Shown: positions 22,647 to 33,633 of the stretch, in pieces
Numbering within the stretch: the stretch's first letter is position 1
Layout: each line of letters begins with the position of its first letter
Origin: Sodiomyces alkalinus F11
Lineage: Eukaryota > Ascomycota > Sordariomycetes > Glomerellales > Plectosphaerellaceae
Direction of reading: 5' to 3'
Assembly: GCF_003711515.1 (NCBI RefSeq)
Contig: NW_021167079.1
Span: forward strand, 2,221,471 to 2,285,470
DNA: 64,000 nt
Program-made: the position numbers and the translations under genes
The notes under the pieces: generated by a model
Seen by the model: the letters and a program-made list of their open reading frames with translations, nothing else
The model's database searches: none
What the model was told of the DNA's origin: nothing

Positions 22647-24776
22647 TCACGCTTCGATGCAGATGGGGGCTTCCAAACTTACAGTATACACCTTGGAGTC
22701 GGAAACATGCTGACCCTTCTCGTTCAGGATAGGTTTCCCCTTCGAGTCGAGCTTGGCCTCCCCAGCGCCCACCTTGAAAAAGTCGTACTTTCGCGCTGCA
22801 CAGGCCAAGATGACCCGAGCCTCGATATTAGCCAGCTCCTGCCCGATGCAGTTTCGCGGTCCCCGCTCAAACGGTCGCCACGCCGCCGCGGGGATCGAAC
22901 GTCCCTGCCCTTCACCCGATCCCGATCCCGATCCCGATCCCGATCCCGACACCGCCGGCTTCTTCTCGTGGTCTTCTCCGTCGCCGCCTTCCGCCGCTAC
23001 CTTACGATCTTCCTCTTCCTCCTCCTCCTCCTCGCCTTCCTTGTCCATCCACGTGTCCGTGTTACCCAGCCATCGCTCCGGGATAAAGTCGTTGGCCGTC
23101 GGGCCGTAGATGGCCTCGTCCCGCTGGATCAGAGGGTGGCAGTTATAGAGGATGACGCCCTCGGCGCAAACCTTGCTGCCGTCTTTCCGCGTAAGATGCC
23201 AGTTGGAACCCGGCGGCACGTACCGCGCCGTGCCCGCCGGCGGGTAGAGCCGCAGGATCTCCTTGATGACGGCCGACATGTACGTCATCCTGCCCATGAG
23301 GTCCTCGCCGTTGGTCTCGAAGGCGCGGCGGACCGTTTCCAAGTCGGCATCGGCGTCGTCCGGGCCGCCGGGTCCGAACAGGTCGTCGAGCTCCGCCCGC
23401 AGCGCCTTGAGCGCCCGCGGCGTGCGCGACAGCTCGTAAAACGCCCACTGGAGGAGTATGCTCGTGGTGTCGTGGCCGGCGAACAGGAACGACTTGAGCT
23501 GGTCGATGGTGTCCCGGACCACGTCCTCGGTGAGTTCGTCTTCGTCCTGGAGACGCAGCGCGAGCACGCTGCGGCTGCTCGTCCTCTTCTTGCCCTGCCT
23601 CTGCTTCTTCAACTCCTCGTACTTTTGCTGGATGATCCCCCGCATGTGCGCGTCGAGGCGCTTGGCTCGCCGGTGGCGCGTCCAGACGGTTAGAGGTTGC
23701 ATCACGGCAGGGACTCCGCCGTCGTCGTTCTCGTATGTAGACAGGAGATCCCTGTACAACTTGATGAACTCGGTTTGCTGATCGGCCGGCAGCTGGGCGC
23801 CGACGTCATGGCCCATCGTGACGGCTCCTAAAGGACAAAAGACGAATTCCGATTCAGTTTCAGATACTTCCAAGGGTCAAACTCGGGTTCGACGTAGGAG
23901 GTGCCTTAACGTACCGATGATATCAAAAGTCATCCCTGTACACAACGGCTCGAGGGTGAAGGCTTCGCCGGTCTGAGCGTACCGATGAAGATGGGCCAAG
24001 AAGGGCTCCGTCTTATCGAATATGATGGGCAACAGGGACATGAGATGTTGATGAGAAAACCCGGGATTAAACCGCTTCCTGGTCTCTTTCCATTTGTGTC
24101 CCTGTGGTGTGAAACACGCCACCCATCAGTTCTCTGGAAGACAATAGGGGACAACTGACATGGGGGGGGGGGTTGGAGGCGTCAAGAGGCAACACAATAC
24201 ATACGGTCGTGAGGATAATGGATTGAGATCCGATGAGAGGACCGAGGAAGCCCATCCTATGGTTCTTAGGAATACTATAAGGCCACGCCTTGGTCTGTTT
24301 AGACACCTGCTCGGCGATGTCGGCATCGCGAATCACCAGGATGGGCCGGTTGAAGGGCCGAACGTCGAGGACCATGACATCAGGGTTGCCGATGGACTTT
24401 AACATGGCGGAGAAGACATAGTCTAAAGGGGTTAAGGCGTCCCGGGCCAAGGTCAGCAATGCCGGGAATGTGCAAAACGGTGAGTGAGAGCCAGTGAGTG
24501 AGCAAGTGAAGTGAGGGTGACGGTGACGGTGAGGGTGATGAGAGGTGTGCGGATGGGGATGGGGATTATACCAGAGTCGACGGCTTCCTCGCCTTCGGCC
24601 TTGTAGTACTCGCCAAGACACGCAAGGTGACCCCAGAAGAGGGAGGGCTTGACCCGAGGCAGATGAGCATGTTGCCGAATCCTGTGGTACTCGAGCCGCC
24701 GGTAGAGGTAGAAACCCAGCGCGGCGAGGCCAACGCCCACGAGGGCCCAGGGATGCGCCAGGAACATGGTGGCCAA
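22647..24776 (-). CDS. Cytochrome P450 monooxygenase with low-complexity insertion
   Basis: Four exons on the minus strand: 24572-24776, 24205-24422, 23915-24101 and 22647-23827. All junctions keep phase (introns of 149, 103 and 87 bases), giving 596 residues. The N-terminal membrane anchor (WALVGVGLAALGFYLYRRL) indicates an ER microsomal enzyme. P450 motifs: I-helix LFAGHDTTS near 319, K-helix EILR near 395 and the haem-binding loop FERGPRNCIGQE near 525 with the proximal Cys. Between the K-helix and the haem loop (about 459-510) lies an unusual acidic and Ser-Gly repeat insertion, absent from ordinary P450s. The DNA there is a CCCGAT tandem repeat. The substrate is unknown; I cannot assign a CYP family. 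The nearest possible regulator is the Zn2Cys6 gene at 27192-29989 on the same strand. Confidence 0.93.
22915..22950. repeat. Coding hexanucleotide repeat CCCGAT x6 inside the P450 gene
   Basis: Five perfect and one degenerate unit. On the coding strand it reads as alternating Ser and Gly. Confidence 0.95.
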
Positions 24777-25562
24777 GTTGGAAATTGCCTAAGATCTCAA
24801 GGAAGCATTGCTGTGCCGCCGATATGGATATGGAGCTCAGAAAATAAAAGAAAATAACAGGTAAGACGTGTAAGACGTGTGTTACGGGATACAAGGTAAG
24901 ATACAGAATAAGGTAATGATGCCGTCTGTCTGTTTTGGGATCGATCCCTGGGATGGGGACTGGGGAGAGCTGCGAGAGAAGCCACGGGGAACTGACTGGG
25001 ACTGATGATTTGATGTAATTAAGCAACCTAAATAATAAGATGAGAGCAAAAGCCTGGTGGGTCATATGTTCTCCTGTTTCGTGATTCGCCCGACTTGAAT
25101 CCGTATGTACGTCGTATGTACGTTGTATTAGGTATCCAGTCAGTTATTAGTCGTACCCCGTACGTATTGGCGTTGGTTCCTGGCTCGCCTGGGTGACGTT
25201 TCAGTATTCGTGCTGGTGTAACAAAACACCGGGATTGATTGTGTTTCCAAAGTTCCCCCCATATGGATGTACATGGACATAGGTATCTTAGGTAGAGGAG
25301 AAGTCCGGGCTGTGAATGAACCAACCCCGTTCTATTTTCAGCGGCCGACCCACCGTCGCTTAGAACGCCACGCCGTGAAGACAACAAATCCGTGCTCTCC
25401 CCATCAAAGCTCCCCCAATCACTTGGTTCGCCCGTTCTCTCCATACGATGATAAGAGATTCTTGTACAGGGTAGTTATCCATGGAAAAGGACCTTAGATC
25501 TTCTGGTCTTCTGTGTCTTCCGTCCCCCTACTAACGAAGAACTCGTCATTGACGTGGGACGT

Positions 25563-25597
25563 GTACGAAGGGTACGAAGGGTACGAAGGGTACGAAG
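25563..25597. repeat. Tandem 9-bp repeat GTACGAAGG, about four units
   Basis: Consecutive copies of GTACGAAGG. The same word, or its complement CTTCGTAC, is dispersed through the window. Confidence 0.9.
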
Positions 25598-25643
25598 TAA
25601 TTAATTAGGTCGGCGATGGTTGTTTTCGGGAAAGTGGGGACAG

Positions 25644-25724
25644 TGCCCAAGTGGTATCAGAGTAGCGGTACGGATTTGCGAAGTCTTCAACCTTCGTACT
25701 CGGCTAGATTTGGGTCCGAGTTCC
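25644..25724 (+). other. tRNA-like segment (possible SINE head or decayed tRNA)
   Basis: TGCCCAAGTGG at 25644-25654 fits a Pol III A box. GGTCCGAGTTCC at 25713-25724 resembles a B box with two mismatches to GGTTCGANNCC. I could not fold a clean cloverleaf, so it is not called as a tRNA gene. Confidence 0.25.
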
Positions 25725-27191
25725 CTACCTAGGTAGGTATATTAGAGTTGCCGTTAATTTAGGTCCCTCCACCTCCACCGAAGTACCTACCTACCGGACA
25801 TAGGTACCTACCTTATGTTAGTGTGTCGTGAGTGTCGACTCGTCATCATTCTTGCCAACGGGTGGGTGAATCATGTGCGCTTTTATCTCTTCTTTCATCA
25901 TCTTCTCCGTCCAAATATTTCACAGCAAGGGATGGAATGGTGCAGCATGTCTGTGTGTGCTCTCGTGGGCCGCATGATGCGGGGGATGCCAGCCCGACCT
26001 TGCATCTTAACTGCTCTTTTCCCTCTGTTTCCGTATCTTATATTGCCTTATTAACCACACCATAGTGCGACGGGGTGTCCCGGGCTCTTGGGGGGGGGGG
26101 CGTGTCCACAGCCCGGCAACCGAAGACTCGGAAGACCATCCGCGGAGCGACGCGTGCCCTATCAAACTCTTGTTTCCCGTCCCTACCGACAGCATGCAGG
26201 AAGCTTCAGTGTGACCAACCCGTCATAACGTGCATCTTTCCTTCGGCCCCCAATGACCTCTTCACATGCCGTTGGTCCTAATTCGTCGTACGAAGCGGGA
26301 GTACGAAATAATTAGAGACCACCGAAGATACCCATCCAAGCGCGTACGTTCTACAGCCCAACAGTCGGATAGGACAGAACCAGCGGGGTCTAAACGGTTG
26401 TGTCCCGTTGTTGTTCGAAATACGTCCTCGATTCGTGGGTGAGGAACGCAAGGTCTAGCCCTATCCGATGCAGACCCGTACCCAGTTCTGATCCTTCTCG
26501 GGCCTTGTGGATTCCATGCCCATGTGCCCAGACCAAACGTCCCTCGTATCTTCTTTTTTGTGTTTGAGCCTTGAAGGCTCACTCAGTCTGATATCCTCGT
26601 GATTTTCATGAGACCGTTGAGAGATAAATAACGCGTGAGGTATGCCCACCTGCAGTCTTCACCATCGGCTGGTCACCTCATCCGCCTCGGTCAACTTCCG
26701 TGGTAATCCCTTGATTATTACGGACTAATAATTACCACACGCACTGTGTTCCCATCACTCCACAGCGCGTCTTGGCAATTCGGCAATCAGTATACCACAC
26801 ATGTCGCCAGCTGCCTCGATAAAGCTATCACTGTCGCTGACAGGAGAGATAGGGTCCAGTCGTCCCAGCTGCGGCCCTGTTGGCCAGGACGTTTGCATTC
26901 AAAGTTCATAATAAAGGTGTCGTTTGTATTCGTATCGAATCGTCTGATGAGATAAAAAAAATCCAGTCTGTGTCCTCATTCTTCTCGATGGCAACATCAA
27001 CTCAAATCTCCAACAGCCTTGATCTCTGCGGAGAATCAATCGGTAGTACTGGATATAGATAAGAGCCAGTCATTAGGAAACGAGATTTTTGCTTCGAAAT
27101 CGTCGAAACGGCCGGAATCGACGTCCGGTCAGGGAAAGTTGAGTTGGACAACTGCCCCCGTTTCTGATTAAACGGCGCCGCTCCAGTTTAG

Positions 27192-29989
27192 TTAGTGGCT
27201 CACTCCGCCCATCCTGATGCTCAATGGCTCGAAAGACGGCATGGTCTGAAAAACGACTGGATCAATAGCGAACGCGTCTGGTCCAAAGCTTTCCACAAAC
27301 GGGAGATGCTGAAGATTCGCGGGCGACATATAGGGTTGGTTCGCCTCGGTAGCCGGCACTGATGGGGAGACGTCGAGGTAACCTCCCGAAGGAACACCAA
27401 AAGCTGACAGCGGAGGCGTGGCTGGTGCGTCGGCCAGGCCCACTCGATCCGGGTTGATGCCCAGATCGCTGAGCTCTTGGGCGATCAGATTGAGCGCACT
27501 TGCAATAACTGCACCGATGTAAGCGTGGTCAGGTTCATGAGTCCTTGGAGTTGGGGGGGGTTTTATTGAGAGGAAGAGGGGCAGACGTGTAGACATACCC
27601 GGGTTGCCCTGTTTGAGCTGGGCAAGCGTACGGACACAGTACTCCAATCGGCGCAGTGCCTGCGTATCCTCGACGTTGGATTGTACCTGTAGAAGGAAAA
27701 TGGAGGCCGAGATATAAACACCGTAGGACAGTGACAAGTCGCACTGGACGATTCCGAACGATCTACAAAAGAGGTCGAAAAGTGCCACGATGGTGGTCGC
27801 CGAAGTCACGCACCCCAGGAGATAGTGCTCGATTGGCTTCAAGCCGTCTTCGGCGGTTCTAGTCCGCTGCGAGAGCATTGGACGGTAAAGAAGAACCTTG
27901 AACGTGTGATAGAGGGAGCTGGGGGGTTTTTTTTTCGTCGTGTCAGACGCTTCAGAGCATTTGGTTGGGACCAGCACAGGGCGGCTCACTTCAAGGTTAT
28001 AATGTGCGAAGGGGGCGCCAACGACGGCAGAGACTGGGGTTCAATGCGCAGATGAGTTGGTAACTCTTTCCACCAGTCCTGCAATGCGACTTCTTGATCT
28101 GCTAGGCATTCCTGCATCTCCACTTGACTGTTGGGCCGCACAGGGTCGTACATGTGAACCAAAATCTCGTTGAAGATCTGTGCAAGCTGGCACATATTGG
28201 TGAAGCAAGAGATCGCATGTGCCGGCGACGGTGGGTATTTCCAGCCTTCCTCGTGGGCCACACCAAATGGAGTCCACGACTCGGTCTCGGAAGAGTCATC
28301 GACTGCTTTCCCGTCAGTCTTTCGATTTCGTGGGGTGGAAAAGAGGTGGCCCGGTCAGACCGGGCAAGTCTCATGACTTCTCATGACTTACACATGATCT
28401 GCGGCGGCGACACAGACGTATGCTGCAAAGATGGAGTACGTCCTAGATAGAGGCTAATCATCTTATCCCAGAAATAGCAGCTCCAGAAGATGCGATGGCG
28501 AATTTCCACGTCTTCCTCGCTGAGTTGGACGGAGCCAGGGTATCTCTGTCCGTCGACACAAATACCAAGATGGTCGACGATGCGAAAGGCGAGGCCACTG
28601 TATGTCCAAGCTTGGGCACTGTTGCCGACACTGCACTCCTGCGCGCTTAAGAGCAGCAGTGTCTGGACAGTGGGAATGGAACTGATGCCCTGGCTCAACT
28701 CGCCGAAGACCATGCTACGTGCATGTTTGCCAAAAAGCGCACCGCCTTCATAGTGATCGTCGAGAAGTTTCCGCGTTGTTGGGTTATGTCTACCCCAACG
28801 AATCGAGTGTGACAAGATAGCGTTCATCAACGTATGGGAGTAATACGGACCCAAGGTCTGCAAATCACCTGGATGAAATCAGCTAGGAGAAATTACCAAT
28901 GACGAGGCCGAGGACGTAGGATATTGGGGCGGAGGGGGACGCACGGGTGAATGCTGGGCGGTAGATGAAGTTGAATAGTGGCTGGGTCCAGGACCAAAGC
29001 ACGTTTAGGAGATAATGGAACGGCTCCTACTGGGGTCATCAGCCGAGTATGGGAAAAGCAAAGTCACAGGAGAGGAGAGGCCGAGTTCTGTCCCGGGTTG
29101 GGCTCGGATTGGGGCTCCGGTTGGACTGACGGGAATGTCCGACAATTTCTCCAAGGCGCGTTGCTGCCATGCGTTGGCAACGAGGCGCTCCCTTCGCTGT
29201 GTAGCTTCCGCAGAAGACGAAGCTAAGCCGCGAAACCCGGGTGGGCGGTCGTCGGGGAGCTGGAAGAAGCTGGTAGCGCCGTGGTAGGTGATGCTGCCTT
29301 TGTCGTCGACGGTGAGGCCTTGAAAGCTCTCACTGACGAAGTCCTCGTAGCCTGGTTCGAGGACGACAGGGTCAGGCGTCAGGGAAAGGCTCCGTGACGT
29401 GGAGGGCGACGTCTGCTGGAACCGATCGGCCGGACTGGGAATGTCGGATTTGACCATGGCTAATTGAGCCTCAAGGTCCTTGATACGCTGCTCCAGGCGT
29501 GAGGTGTATGACAGAGTTGGGTTCCTGTAATAGGATTTAACCATGTCAGTATGTGGGCTTCCCGCCGAGTCGCAGCCTAGCAGAAAGAAGTTCACACGGG
29601 TGAGCCTAGCCAGAGGGGGAGAAAAGACGCTCGGCGACTGGTAGCAGTCGAGGATCGATATCCGCTTAAAGCTTGACTCGCTGGAGTCGGCCTGGCTGGC
29701 CGGCTTTGGTGAACTTATTTGAGCCTCCGCAGACCATCCTGAGCTGGGCCTCTCGCTTACAACTTGTACACACAGTCCTCAAGGCGGGCGGCGCATCGGT
29801 TGCATGTTGGCTGCTCGCCGCCACACTTGACCTGTAAATGCCGTGGAGCGAATGTCTCCCGATCGTTAGCTTAGTGGATGAGCGAAGCCACGGTGTCCAT
29901 GGGGGAGGGAGGAAGGTGGGGTTGAATTCACGGACCTTGCGTCGACGGCATGGTTCACACGAGAATGCGCTCTTCTTAAGGGTCCTCAT
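27192..29989 (-). CDS. Zn2Cys6 transcription factor with fungal-specific regulatory domain
   Basis: Eight exons on the minus strand: 29936-29989, 29761-29831, 29131-29524, 28945-29026, 28392-28868, 27990-28302, 27599-27918 and 27192-27508. All joins keep phase, giving 675 residues. The first two exons rebuild a complete binuclear zinc cluster, CEPCRRRK then VKCGGEQPTCNRCAARLEDC, with all six cysteines. A coiled-coil dimerisation element follows (YTSRLEQRIKDLEAQLA), then the motif ITYHGATSFFQLP seen in many fungal regulators. The fungal-specific TF domain has LNVLWSWTQPLFNFIYRPAF, HRIFWSCYFWDKMISLYLG and LYHTFKVLLYRPML. It should be a nuclear DNA-binding activator or repressor; target genes are unknown. 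The longest intron (236 bases, second) could hide a small exon. Confidence 0.92.
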
Positions 29990-32158
29990 TCAATGGAAGA
30001 GTTTCGACGATGGCACACGGTAGGGGAGAGAAAAGGGGGGTGGGGGGGGGAGAAAGAACGAGGACTATCCGTATATTTGATGGTCGCAGTTCGCGATCGC
30101 GGGGCAGCCGTTCAAGAAGAAAGAGCTCCTTGACCAAGTGCCTGCAAGTTACCCCACGCTTATTATTATCTTGAACCGACGGACGGGTCACTCCTTCCTC
30201 AGCGCCAGGGCCCCGCCAACGATGAGGGGTACTGCGGTGACACGTCGGGGAGCACAGTCCTGCGCACGGTGAAGACGATGAGTTCCGCGATATCAACTAC
30301 CTTAATAAGGTAAGGTATGCACCTTATTCGTATGCGTACTTCGCAATTACCTACTTTGCACGAAGATCCGTAAAACCCCCACCTTCCAGGACATGTGACA
30401 GTAACGTATTGCGCATGTTCCACGGTGGACTGTACCTCGACTACGAAGGAATTTTAATGACTCTAGATGCGTACTTGTATATGCTGTTTTGACGGTGATG
30501 GATGTTGTGACTTCGGGGCTGTCTAAAGAATTGGAATCACAACCCGTTGCTGCGAGTAAGATGACCGGCCATCATTCTAAACAAAGATTCGCAAAATTGA
30601 ATGCCCCAGATGACAGGATTTGACTCAAGATGGAAAGGAAACTAACAAAGATAGATTACATGTTTTGGCAAGCAGGTATAACGAGAAATGGAACTACGGA
30701 AGATACTTATTCACAACCATTGCCATGTTCTGCATCGAAATGCGAACTGAACGACGAATTATGGCCAAGAAACATTCTTCTTCGCAAACAGGAACCAGTC
30801 CTGCAAACAATGAAAAAAGTAGAAAACACGCCTGTCAGACGTCCATCAGCACCCACCCTGCTCGTACGCCCGAAGGCAAGACCACAAGACAGGGTCGAGA
30901 TCATCAACCGCCCTCTATACAGCACAGCAGAGCTATGCCGCCACCTTTGCAGGCAGTGCGAGAGCAACCAGAAAACTTCACTCTAGGGTGCCGAGGATAT
31001 CTATCATCAACCAGGGTGGGATCTGTGGCTCTTTTGGAGAACCCAGAGTGGGTCGAATACTATAGAAATGATTCTCCTGAAGAAGGGGGGGAAGTATGTT
31101 AGCAAACTGTTAATCCTGAAAGATTGTTTGTGGAAGTGTTGATTGCTCCTGTTGGGGGGTGGCTTACTGAAGTATTGTCGACATGAAGAAAGAAAGAAGA
31201 AAAAAAAAGACTAAAGGGTGGGAGGGTGGCCGTTACTTTATACTCGGCTGGCTGGCGCAGGGGCCACTTGGGGCCTGTGGGATCAGTAACTGCTGTAGCC
31301 AATGAACTTCTTTTCCCGAAAAGAAATTAGCTGCGTGTTCGAAAAACTTCGAAAAACGGGGTACGAGGTACGTACCCCTGCAACCGTACCTCGGACTCAA
31401 AAATTTCTTTGATGAGCCTATCCACCTTTCCACATGCCGAACGAATCAACTTGAACAACAATACCTGCCTGAGGATAGGGTTCAGGAATCGGTGATATTT
31501 TTGCTCGCCGACTTGGCTAGCAACGTCTTGGCCCCGTTGCTTTGACCGCTCTCCCGCCGTCCGGAGATTTCGCAAGACCGGAAGACCGACAATACCAAGG
31601 TAGCCATTGGTCTCCATCGAAGATAGCGGAGAGGGCAAAATTTTGCAAAGTGAAATGAGCGGATTTGGACGGTTCCAGGCTCGTGGGAAACCATGAACCG
31701 TGGAGAATCTTTCACTCAGTCCGCTCGGCATCGGGGCCCGGATTGGCTCGTTCATGACTCTGTCCTTGTCGTATGTCTAGCGGTGAAGGGAGCAGAGCTT
31801 TCCGGTCGGTGATTGAGCTCTGGGCCAAGACGGTAAGAAAAATTCATGCAATGGTAGGTAGATTCTATGGAAATTTTGTATTGGGAAAGGCTGGATTGCA
31901 GTAAGTAGACTTCACATGCTTCTCGATACTCGCGATTCTCCAATCTTCACGCTGGTGGTCCCGTTTTCAAGCAGATGAACGCCCTTGGTCTCTTCGTGAT
32001 ACAACACATGCACTGGTCTAAGGCATTGCTCCAAAAAGACCCAAAGCCGGGCCGTTCACAGACTCCATCCTATGCCGAGAACGACCGGGCTTCAGAGGGC
32101 AACCAATGGCCGTGTCTCGGTGTCGTCCCTCCCGAATACCGAGTCAAAAAAAAGACGT
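29990..32158. other. Intergenic region
   Basis: Promoter side of the transcription factor and 3' flank of the nucleotidyltransferase. A G-rich run lies at about 30036-30050. The open frames at 30620-31102 (+) and 31327-31755 (-) lack motifs, splice support and coding-like character, and I do not call them. Confidence 0.5.
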
Positions 32159-33097
32159 TCACTTCTCTTCGGCATACAGCCTCTCACTTATCACAAACAC
32201 CTTCACTCGTGGACTAACCAACTTCTCCAGCGCGGCGCCATCCCCAGACTTTGCTGCTTCTCTGACCTTCGTGCTACTCACAGCCTCTTCATCCCCATCT
32301 ACCAAATCCACCCTATCACACCACGCCGCTAGCCCACCGACGTCTTCGAGCCCTCCGTCCCGCAGCCCCTCGACGTACGCCAGCTGATCCTCTCTCCCAC
32401 CCCAGGCGTCGTCCGTCCGCATCGTGATCCGCAGCCGCGAGCGGCCTAGGAACGGTTCGAGGGCCTCGCGCATGCCGCCCGCGGCACCGTAATACTTGGG
32501 GTTGAAGATGCGGATCAGAGTGTCGTAGCCCGCAAGGAAGACCTGCTCCGTTTGCGAGGGGTACAGCCCCGACTCGGCGATCACCCGGCTCTTCTCGTGG
32601 AAGTATGGTCCGGTCGTGAGGCCGAGGTCGATGGTGAGCCCTTCGGCGTGAACATCCTCGGTTGACGAGGACGAGGTCAGAGTGGTGATGAGATCCTGGG
32701 CGAATAGCTGCATCATAGCCATCCGGAGCGGGAAGGCGGCCGGCTTGGGGGCCTTGTCGGCGTTGTTGACGGCTAGGAGCAACAACAGACGGGCGTCATC
32801 TGCCAATTTGGCTTTCGTTGAGCGGATGGCTGAAGCGGCCATGCGCATGTGAGCCAACGTTGGCGGGTTAAAGGATGAATCCAGAACGAAGAGAGTCCTC
32901 GGTGACTGCTGTTGGAGATCCGTTGCAATCGACGGTGCTGGTGGTATGTGGGAGATGTATTCCCCATATACCCCGCCAGTACCCGCTGTCACCTTTGAAA
33001 AGATGCAGAATGCATCACCGCTTCTCTGGAAAGAGGACAGCTGTTGTGCGCAGATATTGATGAGTTCTTGACGAGCGGCTTCCGAGTTGACAGACAT
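32159..33097 (-). CDS. NMNAT/POF1-like nucleotidyltransferase
   Basis: Single exon of 312 residues from the ATG at 33097; the frame stays open to 33415, but the longer N-terminus looks less protein-like. The nucleotidyltransferase fold is shown by LDSSFNPPTLAHMRMA, a variant of the GxFNPxHxxH nucleotide-binding loop, and by the C-terminal SSTKVREAAKSG, equivalent to the ISSTxxR motif. Family members transfer AMP to nicotinamide mononucleotide (NAD+ synthesis). The fungal branch to which this belongs includes yeast Pof1, whose activity is less well defined. The first residue of the loop is not the usual Gly, so the substrate is left open. It lies about 540 bp downstream of ALG2 on the same strand. 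Confidence 0.82.
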   Translation of the reverse strand: MSVNSEAARQELINICAQQLSSFQRSGDAFCIFSKVTAGTGGVYGEYISHIPPAPSIATDLQQQSPRTLFVLDSSFNPPTLAHMRMAASAIRSTKAKLADDARLLLLLAVNNADKAPKPAAFPLRMAMMQLFAQDLITTLTSSSSTEDVHAEGLTIDLGLTTGPYFHEKSRVIAESGLYPSQTEQVFLAGYDTLIRIFNPKYYGAAGGMREALEPFLGRSRLRITMRTDDAWGGREDQLAYVEGLRDGGLEDVGGLAAWCDRVDLVDGDEEAVSSTKVREAAKSGDGAALEKLVSPRVKVFVISERLYAEEK

Positions 33098-33633
33098 CTT
33101 CGCATCCCACGTCCTGGTGAAATGGCTATTCCGAAAATCGTGCTGCTGAAACTGTGATGTGGAGGAAACGATCGACGTAGTTGAACAAGGTGGGACGATG
33201 ACCGTGTCCGCTCGCACTCCCACTGTACCACTGGCTACGGCTATCCGGTAGCGTAACAACTCTCTTTCCGACTCGTCGAACCTTTTGCATCGAAGGCACA
33301 GAAGAAATAAAGAGTAGGCTAGAGGCGAGTTTGTCGTAATCTGTAGCTGGTAGGTATTACGTGCGGTTTCAGCCATCACGGAGGCGGCCAAGAACACATG
33401 GCGCAGCAGGTTCATACTCTTGTCACGCCAGCGCGACCTCTGCGATGTGTTTAGGAGCAGTCTGGAGCTCTCCAGGTCGCCAAGAGCCAGATATAGGGCA
33501 GGGAAATGTGCTCTTCACTTTACCTTTACACGCGAGTCAGTTCAAACGAGTTGGTGATCAAAAGACCCATAATATTACTTATCACTAAGGTACAGTACAT
33601 TCGGTCTCTTGAGATTGTTGACAAACACCACCC
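33098..33633. promoter_or_regulatory. Promoter region of the NMNAT-like gene and 3' flank of ALG2
   Basis: Between two leftward genes. The part up to 33415 is open in frame with the NMNAT-like gene and could be a longer N-terminus. The rest shows no feature. Confidence 0.4.

Larger units (their letters stand above)
24777..27191. other. Intergenic region with tandem repeat and tRNA-like segment
   Basis: Upstream of the P450 and downstream of the transcription factor gene. It holds a 9-bp tandem repeat, a tRNA/SINE-like stretch and a dense group of TACCTA/TAGGTA palindromes (25720-25815), with a G-run at about 26091-26100. Open frames here are short and unlike proteins. Confidence 0.55.

Noticed and set aside
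22590..23693. 367-codon rightward frame opposite the P450
   Set aside because: Antisense shadow of P450 exon 4; Arg/Val-rich with no domain.
30620..31102. 160-codon rightward frame in the intergenic region
   Set aside because: No motif, no hydrophobic or conserved pattern, AT-mixed DNA and no splice context.
31327..31755. 142-codon leftward frame
   Set aside because: No recognisable domain and a chance-like amino-acid composition; could be leader or noise.
33098..33415. N-terminal extension of the NMNAT-like protein
   Set aside because: The frame is open but the extension lacks family motifs, and the internal Met at 33097 gives a normal N-terminus; kept only as an alternative.
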